Shown piece by piece: positions 26,707 through 36,172 of a DNA stretch of 64,000 bases. Made by a program: the position numbers and the translations under genes. The notes under the pieces are model-generated. The model saw nothing but the letters and a program-made list of their open reading frames with translations. It searched no databases and had not been told where the DNA came from. Within the stretch, counting starts at the first letter, position 1. Each line of letters begins with the position of its first letter. This stretch comes from Winogradskyella pacifica (GTDB lineage: Bacteria; Bacteroidota; Bacteroidia; Flavobacteriales; Flavobacteriaceae), in assembly GCF_013403915.1 (NCBI RefSeq), contig NZ_JABFDI010000003.1, positions 239,647 to 303,646 of the forward strand, read 5' to 3'.

Positions 26707-27504
26707 TCAAAGAAAATTCCGCTGTCGTTTCGCTTCAAAAATAAGGATTCCTGCAGCGACAGAAACATTCATCGAGTCAATTTCACCTTGCATTGGGATG
26801 CTTATGTTTTTTGTCGCAGCTTCTCTCCATTCTTCTGATAAACCTGTGGCTTCTGTTCCAACCACAATGGCTGTTGGCAGGGTGTAATCTTGTGAATGAT
26901 ACGGTTCTGATTCCTGTAAAATAGCAGAAAATATATTGAAATTATATTTTTTTAGAAACGCAATAGCTTCATCAGAACTCGCCGTAGCAATTTCCGTTGT
27001 AAATACGCAACCAACACTAGAGCGAATAATATTAGGATTGTATAAATCTGATTTTGGATTCGCAATAATCACCGCATCTACATTTGCCGCGTCTGCCGTG
27101 CGTAAAATAGCTCCAATATTGCCAGGTTTCTCCGGTGCTTCGGCGACTAAAATCAGTGGATTTTTAGATTCAAATTTTAAATCTTCTAGCGTATGCTTTT
27201 TTGAATTCACAACAGCAATCACACCTTCAGTAGTATCGCGATGTGCTAATTTTTGAAAGACGTCTTTTGATATTTCAATAATCTCAATATTGTATTGTGA
27301 CATCGCTTGAGCTTCGCTTTCAGAAAATAATTCAGGATAAAATAGTAAGGTGTCAATATTATAGCCACCCTTTATAGCTAATGATAATTCCCGCTTCCCT
27401 TCAATTAAAAATTGTCTTGTTTTTTTACGTTGTCTCGATTTTTCTTTAAGAAGCGCAAGTTGTTTTATGAATGGATTTTGAACGCTAGAGATGGATTTAC
27501 TCAT
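26707..27504 (-). CDS. TrmH/SpoU-family RNA 2'-O-methyltransferase
   Basis: A 265-aa SPOUT methyltransferase with an N-terminal substrate-binding domain (MSKSISSVQNPFIKQLALLK) and the catalytic knotted domain. The three SpoU motifs are EAPEKPGNIGAILRTADA (motif 1, about 123-140), AIVVGTEATGLSEEWRE (motif 2) and NISIPMQGEIDSMNVSVAAGIL (motif 3, about 234-255). It resembles 23S rRNA methyltransferases of the RlmB/TsnR type; the exact nucleotide is unknown. It is divergent from the T9SS cargo gene. Confidence 0.93.
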   Translation of the reverse strand: MSKSISSVQNPFIKQLALLKEKSRQRKKTRQFLIEGKRELSLAIKGGYNIDTLLFYPELFSESEAQAMSQYNIEIIEISKDVFQKLAHRDTTEGVIAVVNSKKHTLEDLKFESKNPLILVAEAPEKPGNIGAILRTADAANVDAVIIANPKSDLYNPNIIRSSVGCVFTTEIATASSDEAIAFLKKYNFNIFSAILQESEPYHSQDYTLPTAIVVGTEATGLSEEWREAATKNISIPMQGEIDSMNVSVAAGILIFEAKRQRNFL

Positions 27505-27521
27505 TACTATATTATTTAATC

Positions 27522-27529
27522 TATATTTG
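27522..27529 (+). promoter_or_regulatory. candidate -7 box for the T9SS cargo gene
   Basis: TATATTTG fits TAnnTTTG exactly and lies 22 bases before the ATG. In the same 47-bp intergenic space a minus-strand TAAATTTG (27544-27537) faces the methyltransferase gene, so the two promoters may overlap. The -33 elements are not clear. Confidence 0.4.
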
Positions 27530-27551
27530 AGAGATACAAATTTAACCTATT

Positions 27552-29318
27552 ATGAAACAAAAACTACTTAACCTATTTCTATTCTTAACAATCAGTACGA
27601 TTTCATTTGCTCAGGTGGCTAATCAACCAAATGATTACGTGGTTTGCGATGATGACAATGATGGTTTTGCTTTATTCGATTTAACTTATGTAGATGCACA
27701 AGTTTTAGGAAGTCAGAGTGCCGTAGATTATACGGTAACGTATCACGAAACAATGAGTGATGCTATCAATGGAATTTATGCGATTAATTATTCTTATATT
27801 AATATTACCAGTTGGTTACAAATCATATATGTGCGATTAGAAGCTAATGCTATTGGGAATTATGCGCTTACTGAATTAGCCTTAGTTGTAAATCCAACAC
27901 CTATTGTAACTGTAGCAACATCTATGATGTTATGTGATGATGATGCCGATGAGACCGCTGTATTTGATTTAACAGTAAACAATTTAGAAATCACACAAGG
28001 TAATACTGATTGGACAGTAGCGTATTATGAAACGCAATCGGATGCTCAGGCTCAGATGAATATGATATCTAATTCAATAGCTTATACAAATACCTCAAAT
28101 CCGCAGACATTATTTGCAGCAGTTACGGATACCAATACGGGGTGTGTAGGTATAACTCCATTAACTATACGTGTATTACCAAATCCTTCTGGTGTTATGG
28201 GCACTCCAAGTGATATTATGTTATGTGATGATAATAATGATGGCATAGCAACGTTTGACTTAACTGTAAATGAAAGTGTTATTAATCCGTCAGGTGAGCC
28301 TTTTACACTATCTTATTTTATAAATGAAGCTGATGCCTTAGGTAATTTTGCTCCAATTTTAGATCCAACTAATTTTACAAACGTAAGTAATCCACAAACT
28401 ATTTATGTTAGAGTTGAAACTCTAGACGGCTGCTATGCACTTACTAATTTTGATATTTCTGTTAATCCTTTTCCTGAAATATATTTGGAAAGTAATTATA
28501 GCTTTTGCACAGGCAGCACTTTGGTATTGGAAACAGGATTATCTGTTCTTGATTATTATTTTGAATGGGATCTTAATGGAAATACGATACAAGGCGCAAA
28601 CCAATCATCACTCACCGTAACAGAACCTGGTGGATATGACGTTGTATTGTATTCTTTAGATTTTGGGTGTTCTAGCAGTACCTATATAATTGTAGAAGAA
28701 GTTAGTTGTACAGATACTGATGACGATGGAGTCATTGATAGTGATGAGGATATAAATGGCAATGGTAATTTAGAAGATGATGATACCGATGGTGATGACA
28801 TTCCAAATTATTTAGACGATGACGACGATGGAGATGGTGTTGCTACTAATGTTGAAATTAATATTGTTTTAGGAAGAAATGTTTCTCATGTCTTTGTAGA
28901 TACAGACAATGACCTAGTTGAAAACTATTTAGATGACGACGATGATGGCGATGGTGTTCTTACTATTGATGAAGATTATAATAATAACGGAGATCCGACG
29001 GATGATGATACCAATTTTAATGGTATCCCAGATTATTTAGAGAATTCAGTAGCGTTGAGCGTTAAGACATTTAATACGGTTGAATTTAGTATGTATCCTA
29101 ACCCAACAATAAACGTGGTAACTATTAATTTAAAAACGTCTGAGATCGAAAATCTAAAAATTACCATTTATGACGTTCAAGGTAAACGTGTTGCTATTTC
29201 TAAACATCAAAATTTAAGTATTATTAATTTAAATACATCTCATCTTAGTTCAGGTTTATATTTTGTAGAACTTGAAAGTAATTCGAATAGAAGTATTCAA
29301 AAACTGATTAAAGAGTAA
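27552..29318 (+). CDS. type IX secretion system cargo with C-terminal sorting domain
   Basis: A 588-aa secreted protein. Residues 1-20 are a signal peptide ending at ISFAQ. Three repeats of about 95 residues follow, each starting with a CDDDNDGFALFDLT-like motif (about 33, 127 and 225), a flavobacterial adhesin-type repeat. A thrombospondin-3-like Asp-rich calcium-binding stretch (about 390-490) has repeated DDDDDGDGV units. The C-terminus (about 515-588) is a type A sorting domain with the SMYPNPT start, YDVQGK and final QKLIKE. It is likely secreted and anchored by T9SS; the ligand is unknown. Confidence 0.9.
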   Translation: MKQKLLNLFLFLTISTISFAQVANQPNDYVVCDDDNDGFALFDLTYVDAQVLGSQSAVDYTVTYHETMSDAINGIYAINYSYINITSWLQIIYVRLEANAIGNYALTELALVVNPTPIVTVATSMMLCDDDADETAVFDLTVNNLEITQGNTDWTVAYYETQSDAQAQMNMISNSIAYTNTSNPQTLFAAVTDTNTGCVGITPLTIRVLPNPSGVMGTPSDIMLCDDNNDGIATFDLTVNESVINPSGEPFTLSYFINEADALGNFAPILDPTNFTNVSNPQTIYVRVETLDGCYALTNFDISVNPFPEIYLESNYSFCTGSTLVLETGLSVLDYYFEWDLNGNTIQGANQSSLTVTEPGGYDVVLYSLDFGCSSSTYIIVEEVSCTDTDDDGVIDSDEDINGNGNLEDDDTDGDDIPNYLDDDDDGDGVATNVEINIVLGRNVSHVFVDTDNDLVENYLDDDDDGDGVLTIDEDYNNNGDPTDDDTNFNGIPDYLENSVALSVKTFNTVEFSMYPNPTINVVTINLKTSEIENLKITIYDVQGKRVAISKHQNLSIINLNTSHLSSGLYFVELESNSNRSIQKLIKE

Positions 29319-29339
29319 CAATTTAAGCTTTATATCCTT

Positions 29340-29372
29340 AAAAAAGCTTCAGCTAATTCTTGAAGCTTTTTT
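29340..29372 (+). terminator. terminator of the T9SS cargo gene
   Basis: AAAAAAGCTTCA (29340-29351) pairs with TGAAGCTTTTTT (29361-29372), 12 bp, starting 22 bp past the stop codon. Confidence 0.88.
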
Positions 29373-29422
29373 GTAATGCTTCAAATTTAATTTCGTCAAA
29401 GACTTCAACTTAAAACTATATT

Positions 29423-30223
29423 ATGAAAAAAACAATTTACGTATTACTATTAGCTATTTCAATAACTGCTTGTAAAAACGAATCAAAGCAAGAGCCTTCT
29501 AAAGCTGCAGAAGCTGTAGAGGCAGAAACTATGACAACTAGCATTTATCCAGAATCTATAACTAAAGTTTTCAATGCACATGGTGGTATTGATACTTGGA
29601 ATAAAATGCAAACACTTTCTTTTTCTATTGAAAAACCAACAGGAATCGAAAAGACCGTTAAAAATTTAATGACTAGAGCAGAATTAATTGATACACCAAC
29701 GTATACGCAAGGATTTGATGGTAAAACGCTTTGGATTAATGAAAAAGATGGTAATGCATATAGAGGAAAGCCTAAATTTTATAAAGGTTTAATGTTTTAC
29801 TTCTATGGAATGCCTTTTGTTTTTGGTGATGACGGTGTGGATTATAAAGAAACAGAACCTTTAGTTTTTGAAGGAAAAACATACCCTGGAATTCTAATTT
29901 CTTACGAAGCTGGTGTTGGTGAATCTTCAGATGATCAGTATAAGATTTTTTATGATGCCGAAACCGGACAAATGGAATGGTTAGCTTACACCGTAACTTT
30001 TGGGAAACCTGAGGGAAGTCCAGATTTTCATTTCATAAGATATAATAATTGGCAAACTGTTAATGGTTTGGTATTACCGAAAAGTGTAGATTGGTATAAC
30101 TATGAAAATAATTTACCAACAGAAAAGCGAAACACAGTTGAGTTTACAGATGTTATGCTTTCTGAAAAAGCTCCTGATCAGGCAATGTTTACAATGCCAG
30201 AAAGCGCGAAAGTGATTGATTAA
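29423..30223 (+). CDS. DUF6503 family lipoprotein
   Basis: A 266-aa protein with a short signal peptide ending at the lipobox ITACKNES, so it is probably a lipoprotein. The rest is a beta-rich domain starting ITKVFNAHGGIDTWNKMQTL (about 47-66), the signature of the DUF6503 group of Bacteroidota. Function is not established; the fold resembles periplasmic LolA/MucB-type beta proteins, which is only suggestive. It has its own strong terminator. Confidence 0.8.
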   Translation: MKKTIYVLLLAISITACKNESKQEPSKAAEAVEAETMTTSIYPESITKVFNAHGGIDTWNKMQTLSFSIEKPTGIEKTVKNLMTRAELIDTPTYTQGFDGKTLWINEKDGNAYRGKPKFYKGLMFYFYGMPFVFGDDGVDYKETEPLVFEGKTYPGILISYEAGVGESSDDQYKIFYDAETGQMEWLAYTVTFGKPEGSPDFHFIRYNNWQTVNGLVLPKSVDWYNYENNLPTEKRNTVEFTDVMLSEKAPDQAMFTMPESAKVID

Positions 30224-30242
30224 TTAGGAATTAAATTAGAGT

Positions 30243-30278
30243 AAAAAAAAGCGAGCCATTTGGCTCGCTTTTTTTTTG
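30243..30278 (+). terminator. terminator of the DUF6503 gene
   Basis: An A tract plus GCGAGCC (30251-30257) pairs with GGCTCGC (30262-30268) plus a long T tract, with a 4-base loop. One of the strongest terminators in the window. Confidence 0.92.
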
Positions 30279-30341
30279 TATTAAGACGTTACGTAAACGT
30301 GCTGATGTAATTTAATAGTAACTTAACTTTGAAAGTAAAAA

Positions 30342-30420
30342 CACCCGATAAGTCTCCTCAAGGGGATATTCCGCCCAAGTTTATTTTTTGGATTGTCCCC
30401 TTGAGGGGACTTGAGGGGTG
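30342..30420. repeat. REP/BIME-like large imperfect palindrome
   Basis: CACCC...AAGTC.CCTCAAGGGG on the left (30342-30365) is mirrored by CCCCTTGAGGGGACTTGAGGGGTG on the right (30397-30420), around a loop with TATTCCGCCCAAG. Each arm is itself a smaller palindrome (CCTCAAGGGG / CCCCTTGAGG). It is not a terminator (no T tract) and looks like a dispersed intergenic element between the convergent DUF6503 gene and amidohydrolase gene. Confidence 0.65.
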
Positions 30421-30434
30421 TAAATTAATAATTA

Positions 30435-31745
30435 TTAATCTTCTTGACTAGGTTTCTCAGAAAACCGTTTCCAAAGTTCCGTTTGGTGCGTTTCTAAGCT
30501 TAGTAGTCTACCATCAATAAAAGCATGCGTCAATTGGTTAGTTCGCATATCTAAAGCATCACCTTCACTAATAAACAGAGTCGCGCTTTTGCCAACTTCA
30601 AGCGAACCGTACATATTGTCTATACCCATAATTTTCGCAGGATTCTGCGTAATTAACTGTAAAGCTTGTGATTTTGTTAAGCCATGAGCAACCGTGGTAC
30701 CAGCATAAAACGGAAGGTTACGAGAATTCATACGCTCCATTTGTCCACTAGGTTCTAAAGCAACTAAAACACCAGCATCAACTAATATTTTGGCTTGCTT
30801 AAAAGTGTAGTCGTAATCGTCATCTTCTAATTCTGGTCTAGAATGCACACGTCTTAAGAATACAGATATATCATTTTGCTTTAAGAAGCTTGCGATATTT
30901 CCGGCTTGATAAGCACCAACAATAGTGATTTTAGAAACCCCTTGTGATTTTGCAAAATTTACAGCATCGGTAATTCCTTTTTCATCATCAACAGTAACAT
31001 ATAAACGCTTCGAGCCATCAAATACGCCAGCTAAAGCTTCATACGGTAAGTGACGTTCAGTAGAACTTCCCATACTATAACTTTTAGATTCATTAAAATA
31101 ATCGCCTAATTCCTTAACTTGAGTGGCATAGTTTTTATTCGGTTTCAATCCCGGATCTTCACCTAACCACCAACGTCCACGGCTAAAACTACTTGGCCAA
31201 TTCACGTGAATTCCATTATCCATTTTTATAGCGGCATCCTCCCAGTTCCATGCGTCATATTGCACCACAGATGAGGTTCCAGAGATACGTCCACCTCTTG
31301 GTACCACTTGGCCTAGTAATACACCGTTAGGTCGCATCGATTCTGTGATTTTAGATTCTGTGTTATAGGCTATAATACTTCTAATATGTGGATTAAAAGT
31401 TCCTAATTCTTCAAGATCATCAGAGGCTTTTACAGCGTCTACTTCAACCAATCCTAAAGTCCCATTAGCCACAATAAATCCTGGATAGACATCTTTGCCT
31501 TTTCCATCAATGATATCCATAGCTTGTCTGGTCAGTGGAGTAGAAGCTTCTGGTCCAATAGTTGTGATTTTTCCATTACTGACTACAATAACACTGTTTT
31601 CAATTACGGTGCCATCTCCAATATGTGCGGTTGCACCAACAATAGCAAAATCTTTAGTTTGCTTTGGTGCAGGTGTTTGTTGTGCGAATCCAATAGTGAT
31701 ACACAACATCAATAACACACTATTTATTTTATATAAATTTTTCAT
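30435..31745 (-). CDS. secreted amidohydrolase-like protein, metal motif missing
   Basis: A 436-aa protein with a signal peptide (to about residue 21, TIGFAQ) and the amidohydrolase/imidazolonepropionase-like fold. The N-terminal beta-sandwich reads VGATAHIGDGTVIENSVIVV, and the C-terminus has KSQALQLITQNPAKIMGIDN and GSLEVGKSATLFISEGDALD. The metal-binding HxH that should follow 'GKDVYPGF' is replaced by IVANGTLGLV, and the usual GxxxH and D positions are not evident. It is probably non-catalytic or depends on its partner: it lies 13 bp downstream of a larger amidohydrolase gene. Confidence 0.88.
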   Translation of the reverse strand: MKNLYKINSVLLMLCITIGFAQQTPAPKQTKDFAIVGATAHIGDGTVIENSVIVVSNGKITTIGPEASTPLTRQAMDIIDGKGKDVYPGFIVANGTLGLVEVDAVKASDDLEELGTFNPHIRSIIAYNTESKITESMRPNGVLLGQVVPRGGRISGTSSVVQYDAWNWEDAAIKMDNGIHVNWPSSFSRGRWWLGEDPGLKPNKNYATQVKELGDYFNESKSYSMGSSTERHLPYEALAGVFDGSKRLYVTVDDEKGITDAVNFAKSQGVSKITIVGAYQAGNIASFLKQNDISVFLRRVHSRPELEDDDYDYTFKQAKILVDAGVLVALEPSGQMERMNSRNLPFYAGTTVAHGLTKSQALQLITQNPAKIMGIDNMYGSLEVGKSATLFISEGDALDMRTNQLTHAFIDGRLLSLETHQTELWKRFSEKPSQED

Positions 31746-31758
31746 TTGTAACTATTTT

Positions 31759-34731
31759 TTAGTTGTGTAAATCCATTGAATCACAATGCATTAATTTTTC
31801 CTCTTTCTTCTTAACAGGTTGTGTTTTTAATCCCTTGTTTTTATCTTGAAGCATTAAGTTAATGAGTTCGCTTTTCTCTTTTTTGATCGCTTCTCTCATT
31901 TCTTTGTCACGCGCTAAATCGAAATAAGTCACTCCTTCTATAATGGTTTTTTCAGCTTTAGCATAAATGGATAACGGATGATCTGTCCATAATACAACAT
32001 CAGCATCTTTACCTACTTTTAGACTTCCAACACGTTTGTCTAGATGTAAAAGTTTTGCAGGATTTAAGGTGACAAATTTCCAAGCTTCTTCTTCGCTAAC
32101 TCCACCATATTTTACGGATTTTGCAGCTTCTTGGTTGAGACGACGCGACATTTCTGCATCATCACTATTAATAGCTACTGTAACACCAGCGTTGTGCATA
32201 ATAGCAGCGTTATACGGAATAGCATCATTGACTTCGTATTTATAACCCCACCAATCGCTAAAGGTCGAGCCACCAACTCCGTGAGCTTTCATTTTATCAG
32301 CAACTTTATAGCCTTCAAGGATATGTGTGAAGGTGTTGATTGTAAAGTCGAATTGATCAGCAACCTTCATTAACATATTAATTTCACTTTGCACATAAGA
32401 ATGACAGGAAATAAAACGCTCTCCGTTCAAAATTTCAGCAAGAGTTTCCATTTCGGCATCATGTCTAAATGGTTTACCGCTTTTCTTTGCTTCATCATAA
32501 GCTTTTGCTCTGGTAAAATAATCGACAAACACTTGTTCCACTCCCATACGCGATTGTGGGAAACGTGAATTGCTTCTACTTCGCGATTGTTTAACATTTT
32601 CACCTAAAGCGAATTTGATAAACTTTGGAGAATTTTCATAGATTAAATTATCTGCCGCTTCTCCCCATTTTAATTTAATGATGGCCGAACGACCACCAAT
32701 AGGATTTGCAGAACCGTGTAATATTTGAATCGACGTCACTCCACCAGCTAAATTGCGGTAGATGTCAATAGCTTCATCATTTAATACATCTTCAATAGTA
32801 ACTTCTGCTGAAGAGTTTTGACCTCCTTCATTTATAGAAGAGGCAGCGATATGTGAATGCTCGTCAATAATACCAGCGGTAATATGTTTCCCTGTGGCAT
32901 CTATTACTTTCGCGTTTTTACTAGAAAGGTCTTTTCCTATTTTTGAGATTTTACCGTCCTTAATTAGAACGTCTGTTTCCTCTAAAACACCTTCGCTTTC
33001 ATTGGTCCAAACCGTTGCGTTTTTAAATAATAGCGTTTCTGATTTTGGCTTTTCGGTGAAACCGTATGCTAAGTTGGGGTAGGTAATAGGACTCATAAAT
33101 GGAGTACCAGCATCGTCCTTATCTTTCTTTTTGTCACCCTTCTTTTCGGAATCTTCTTTTTCGATTTTATTAGCAAAAAAGGATAGCTCATTACCATTTG
33201 GTAAAATAGCTTTTCCATTAAGACTAGTGTTGCTTGTTGCATTGGCTACAATCCTAATGTATTCTTTTTTAGTACTGTCTGCCGTTTTAATTGTAAGGTT
33301 TAACCAGTCATCTGTATAACTCGCTTTAGTCCCTAAATTTTTAGCGTTACTCTCAATTTTAGCATCAGTTTTACTCGTGCTGTTTGAGATGGTTAATTTA
33401 TAGTCGTCACCCGCAAGTTTAAAATCGTAATCGCCATCAATATCTTTAGTAGTCATGTTTTCGATAACATGCGCTGAACCTTGAACCCAATTTTCGTAGA
33501 GTTTTGTTTTCTTTTCAAAAATGTCTCCATCGGTAATTAAAAAATTAGCATAGCTTCCTGTTTTTAAAGTTCCTAAAACATTTGATTTTCCTAATAAAGA
33601 AGCAGGAACTGTAGTTAAAGCTTCTAATGCTCTTTGCTTAGACAATCCATTTTCAATAGCCTTCATTAAATTAGAAGAAAACGTTTTGTTCGATTTTAAA
33701 CCATGTGTTGTTAAGGCGAATTTAATGCCGTTTTCTGCTAGTAATCTTGGGTTGTGTGGTTGTTGATTCCATGATCGCATATCACTTAAAGACAATGTGC
33801 TTGCCAAGAATGGATCATCAACATCATACGCCAATTGAAAATCTATAGGCAAAATTAGAGTAGCGTTTGTTCCTTTTATTTCATCAATACGTTCGTATTC
33901 ATCGCCACCTCCAACTATAGTATATTGAATATTAAACGCATCACCAACTTTATCGGCACGCATTACATTAGCTCTACTTCCAGCTTCAAAAATTTGAAGT
34001 AAGTTTTTGTTTTTATTTAAGGCTTCTAAAGATAAATCTTTAGTGTCAATGTTTCCGGCTTGGTACCATTTTGCATCATCATACATTTGACGTAATAGTG
34101 CCATGCTTCCCATAATAGAAGATGGATACGATTGGCGAGACGTCACACTTTTACTAAATGATAAATGTTGTGTGGTTTCTCCATCCATAACACGCATAGA
34201 ATTGTCAGCGTTATTGTTTAGTGCAATTAAAGCACCTGTACCACGAACAACACCATCTGGCATATGTGTATTAACAACACCAAAACCTAATTTATGAAGA
34301 TCAGAAGCCGATTTAGCGTCGTATTTAAAACTTGCCATAACATCTTGCTCTGGCATAATATGGTCGTTCCAATAATAGCCACTTCGACTCGCACCATATT
34401 GTGGACCATTGCCACCGCGCTTTGGTTTTTCTACTCCAAAAGTGGTGTACATGTCAATAAAAGACGGGTAAATGGTTTTTCCGGTAAGATCAATTTTTGT
34501 GGTGTTCTTCGGAATGTTTACAGATTCACCAACACTAACAACTTTACCATCCTTTATTAAGAGTGTAGCATTGTTTATGGTTTCTGTTGGAGATACATGG
34601 ATCGTAGCATTTGTAAATGCGATGTAGTTAGAGTTGTTTGCGATGACTCCAGAATTGCTAGGGAAGTAATCTTGTGCAAATACTGAAAAACTGCACATAA
34701 AAATGAGCAGTCGTAAATGGACTTTAATCAT
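31759..34731 (-). CDS. double-domain secreted amidohydrolase
   Basis: A 990-aa protein with a signal peptide and two amidohydrolase units joined by a Lys/Asp-rich linker (about 525-550). In the first unit the HxH after GKTIYPSF is lost (IDMYTTFGV), as in the adjacent 436-aa protein. The second keeps GIIDEHSHIAASS with HxH (about 632-644), CHSYVQ, TFTHILEGYK and NSDDAEMSRRL, so it looks catalytic, probably for a peptide-like or cyclic amide substrate. The two genes are co-transcribed, and the smaller protein resembles the first unit. Confidence 0.9.
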   Translation of the reverse strand: MIKVHLRLLIFMCSFSVFAQDYFPSNSGVIANNSNYIAFTNATIHVSPTETINNATLLIKDGKVVSVGESVNIPKNTTKIDLTGKTIYPSFIDMYTTFGVEKPKRGGNGPQYGASRSGYYWNDHIMPEQDVMASFKYDAKSASDLHKLGFGVVNTHMPDGVVRGTGALIALNNNADNSMRVMDGETTQHLSFSKSVTSRQSYPSSIMGSMALLRQMYDDAKWYQAGNIDTKDLSLEALNKNKNLLQIFEAGSRANVMRADKVGDAFNIQYTIVGGGDEYERIDEIKGTNATLILPIDFQLAYDVDDPFLASTLSLSDMRSWNQQPHNPRLLAENGIKFALTTHGLKSNKTFSSNLMKAIENGLSKQRALEALTTVPASLLGKSNVLGTLKTGSYANFLITDGDIFEKKTKLYENWVQGSAHVIENMTTKDIDGDYDFKLAGDDYKLTISNSTSKTDAKIESNAKNLGTKASYTDDWLNLTIKTADSTKKEYIRIVANATSNTSLNGKAILPNGNELSFFANKIEKEDSEKKGDKKKDKDDAGTPFMSPITYPNLAYGFTEKPKSETLLFKNATVWTNESEGVLEETDVLIKDGKISKIGKDLSSKNAKVIDATGKHITAGIIDEHSHIAASSINEGGQNSSAEVTIEDVLNDEAIDIYRNLAGGVTSIQILHGSANPIGGRSAIIKLKWGEAADNLIYENSPKFIKFALGENVKQSRSRSNSRFPQSRMGVEQVFVDYFTRAKAYDEAKKSGKPFRHDAEMETLAEILNGERFISCHSYVQSEINMLMKVADQFDFTINTFTHILEGYKVADKMKAHGVGGSTFSDWWGYKYEVNDAIPYNAAIMHNAGVTVAINSDDAEMSRRLNQEAAKSVKYGGVSEEEAWKFVTLNPAKLLHLDKRVGSLKVGKDADVVLWTDHPLSIYAKAEKTIIEGVTYFDLARDKEMREAIKKEKSELINLMLQDKNKGLKTQPVKKKEEKLMHCDSMDLHN

Positions 34732-34843
34732 ATGTTTTGGTTAGTTAGATTGAATTCTAAAGATAGGAATTATAGCTAAATGGCTGTGTTTAATGTTAAT
34801 ATTTTAACATTTTCTAAGCAGGAAAAAGGGAGTCTAACTAACC

Positions 34844-35911
34844 TTATAAAGGTTGATTTTCATAATAATTAACTAAGAGCGCAACGACATAGCTGTAGCT
34901 TTTCATGCCAGCGGACTGATTATTTGCTTTTAGAAAATTATCAAAAGTTTTTTCGAAAATAGGTTCTATTGGGTTTTCGTAGGCATCCCAAAATTCTCGA
35001 ACGTCTTGGTAGTTTTTTAGTATGCCTGTATTCACAGTTAGAATTGCAACATCATAAAGTTCTGGGTCGCGCTTAAAGAGTTCACCTAAACAATACCGAA
35101 GAGCAAATGTATAGCCAGAATATTTAAAATAAACATCATCATTGTGGATAGCAGCTAAACTTCCAATGAAATTAGCTTCGTTTTCTGCGGCATAGCCCAG
35201 TTGGTGAGCTGCTTCGTGACACGCTGTTGTTGGAAATTTATAGGTCGAAATCAAGCCGTTGACTTGAGCTTCATTGGTGAAGGGATTTAAATAACCCGAA
35301 AAGCCCATATAAGTTAAAGGTAAACTGTATATAGATTTTTTGATGCTCTTTGGATGATATTCAAGGTGCGGATATACTTCTGAGAGTGTTTGGTATCCAT
35401 CTGTTACCTTGGTTAAAATTTCAGACTTGGTATAAGGCATTTCAACTTTTAAAGTATCGTTGTTCGCGAGTTGAAGCTGTAATGTATTTGATTTTTGAAT
35501 CAGTTGTTCCGTAAATGAAACTAGTTGTTCTATGGTGTAATCGGCTTCAAGGTTTAACGATTTGTAAAGCGGTTGTCTGTAATAATTAAAAGCCCAAAGG
35601 ATATGAAATGCAAAATAGGCAATCGATAAGGTGGCTCCAATATCTACTAACCAATTCACAGTATCTTTAATAATACGTGTTCTGTTTACAATAAGCCATC
35701 TGATGAGATAGATTCCTGCTAAAGTGTAAAATATATCTCCAGCTGAAAAGGATATCCAGCCAAACGTATAGCGCATTAATTTTGAAATAAAAACGTAAAG
35801 TCCATTGCTGTAAAATTGCTCAACAAATTCAGGATAGTATTTTAATTGAGATAATAGTAGCAATTGAATTCCGAAGAACACAACAAGAATTAGTTTTTTG
35901 TTTTTGCGCAT
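34844..35911 (-). CDS. DUF3810 membrane protein with HExxH motif
   Basis: A 355-aa protein with about three membrane helices in the first 110 residues (KKLILVVFFGIQLLLLSQLK, FTLAGIYLIRWLIV, IAYFAFHILWAF). The rest is a soluble domain containing TACHEAAHQLGYAAENEANF (about 231-250), a zinc-metalloprotease-like HExxH followed by ExxA. DUF3810 is known only as a family; activity has not been shown to my knowledge. It is 113 bp upstream of the amidohydrolase pair in the reverse sense, not clearly in operon. Confidence 0.85.
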   Translation of the reverse strand: MRKNKKLILVVFFGIQLLLLSQLKYYPEFVEQFYSNGLYVFISKLMRYTFGWISFSAGDIFYTLAGIYLIRWLIVNRTRIIKDTVNWLVDIGATLSIAYFAFHILWAFNYYRQPLYKSLNLEADYTIEQLVSFTEQLIQKSNTLQLQLANNDTLKVEMPYTKSEILTKVTDGYQTLSEVYPHLEYHPKSIKKSIYSLPLTYMGFSGYLNPFTNEAQVNGLISTYKFPTTACHEAAHQLGYAAENEANFIGSLAAIHNDDVYFKYSGYTFALRYCLGELFKRDPELYDVAILTVNTGILKNYQDVREFWDAYENPIEPIFEKTFDNFLKANNQSAGMKSYSYVVALLVNYYENQPL

Positions 35912-36172
35912 GATTCAAAAATAGGGAAAAGTTTGGATTGCGTTTTTTATTTTTTAATCAAGAGAACAGTGGTTTACTAGAAAGCTTTAGGTTCTAACGA
36001 ATCCGAAACTATGCAATCACTTTCTTCTTTGCGGTAAGTATTGTGCGAATGTGAAATTTAGATTCTTATTTGTTTCTTATTAATTGTTCATTTTCGTGTT
36101 AATAACGAAAATGAACAATTAAATATTAGGGTTGATTTTATACTTAGTTAAGTACCAAATTACAACGTTTCC
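35912..36172. other. gene-free region between GH30 and DUF3810 genes
   Basis: 261 bp without an open frame of note. The only structure is the perfect 18-bp inverted repeat at 36080-36122; the rest is AT-rich unremarkable sequence that should include the DUF3810 promoter. Confidence 0.6.
36080..36122. repeat. perfect 18-bp inverted repeat
   Basis: TTAATTGTTCATTTTCGT (36080-36097) and ACGAAAATGAACAATTAA (36105-36122) are exact complements around a 7-base loop. It lies 51 bp past the GH30 stop and upstream of the DUF3810 start. There is no T tract on either side. It could be a rho-independent-like terminator with weak tail, or a two-fold operator for a dimeric regulator. Confidence 0.7.

Noticed and set aside
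31495..34560. Antisense open frames across the amidohydrolase genes
   Set aside because: They follow the codon bias of the opposite strand, lack any family signature and have no promoters; these are shadows.
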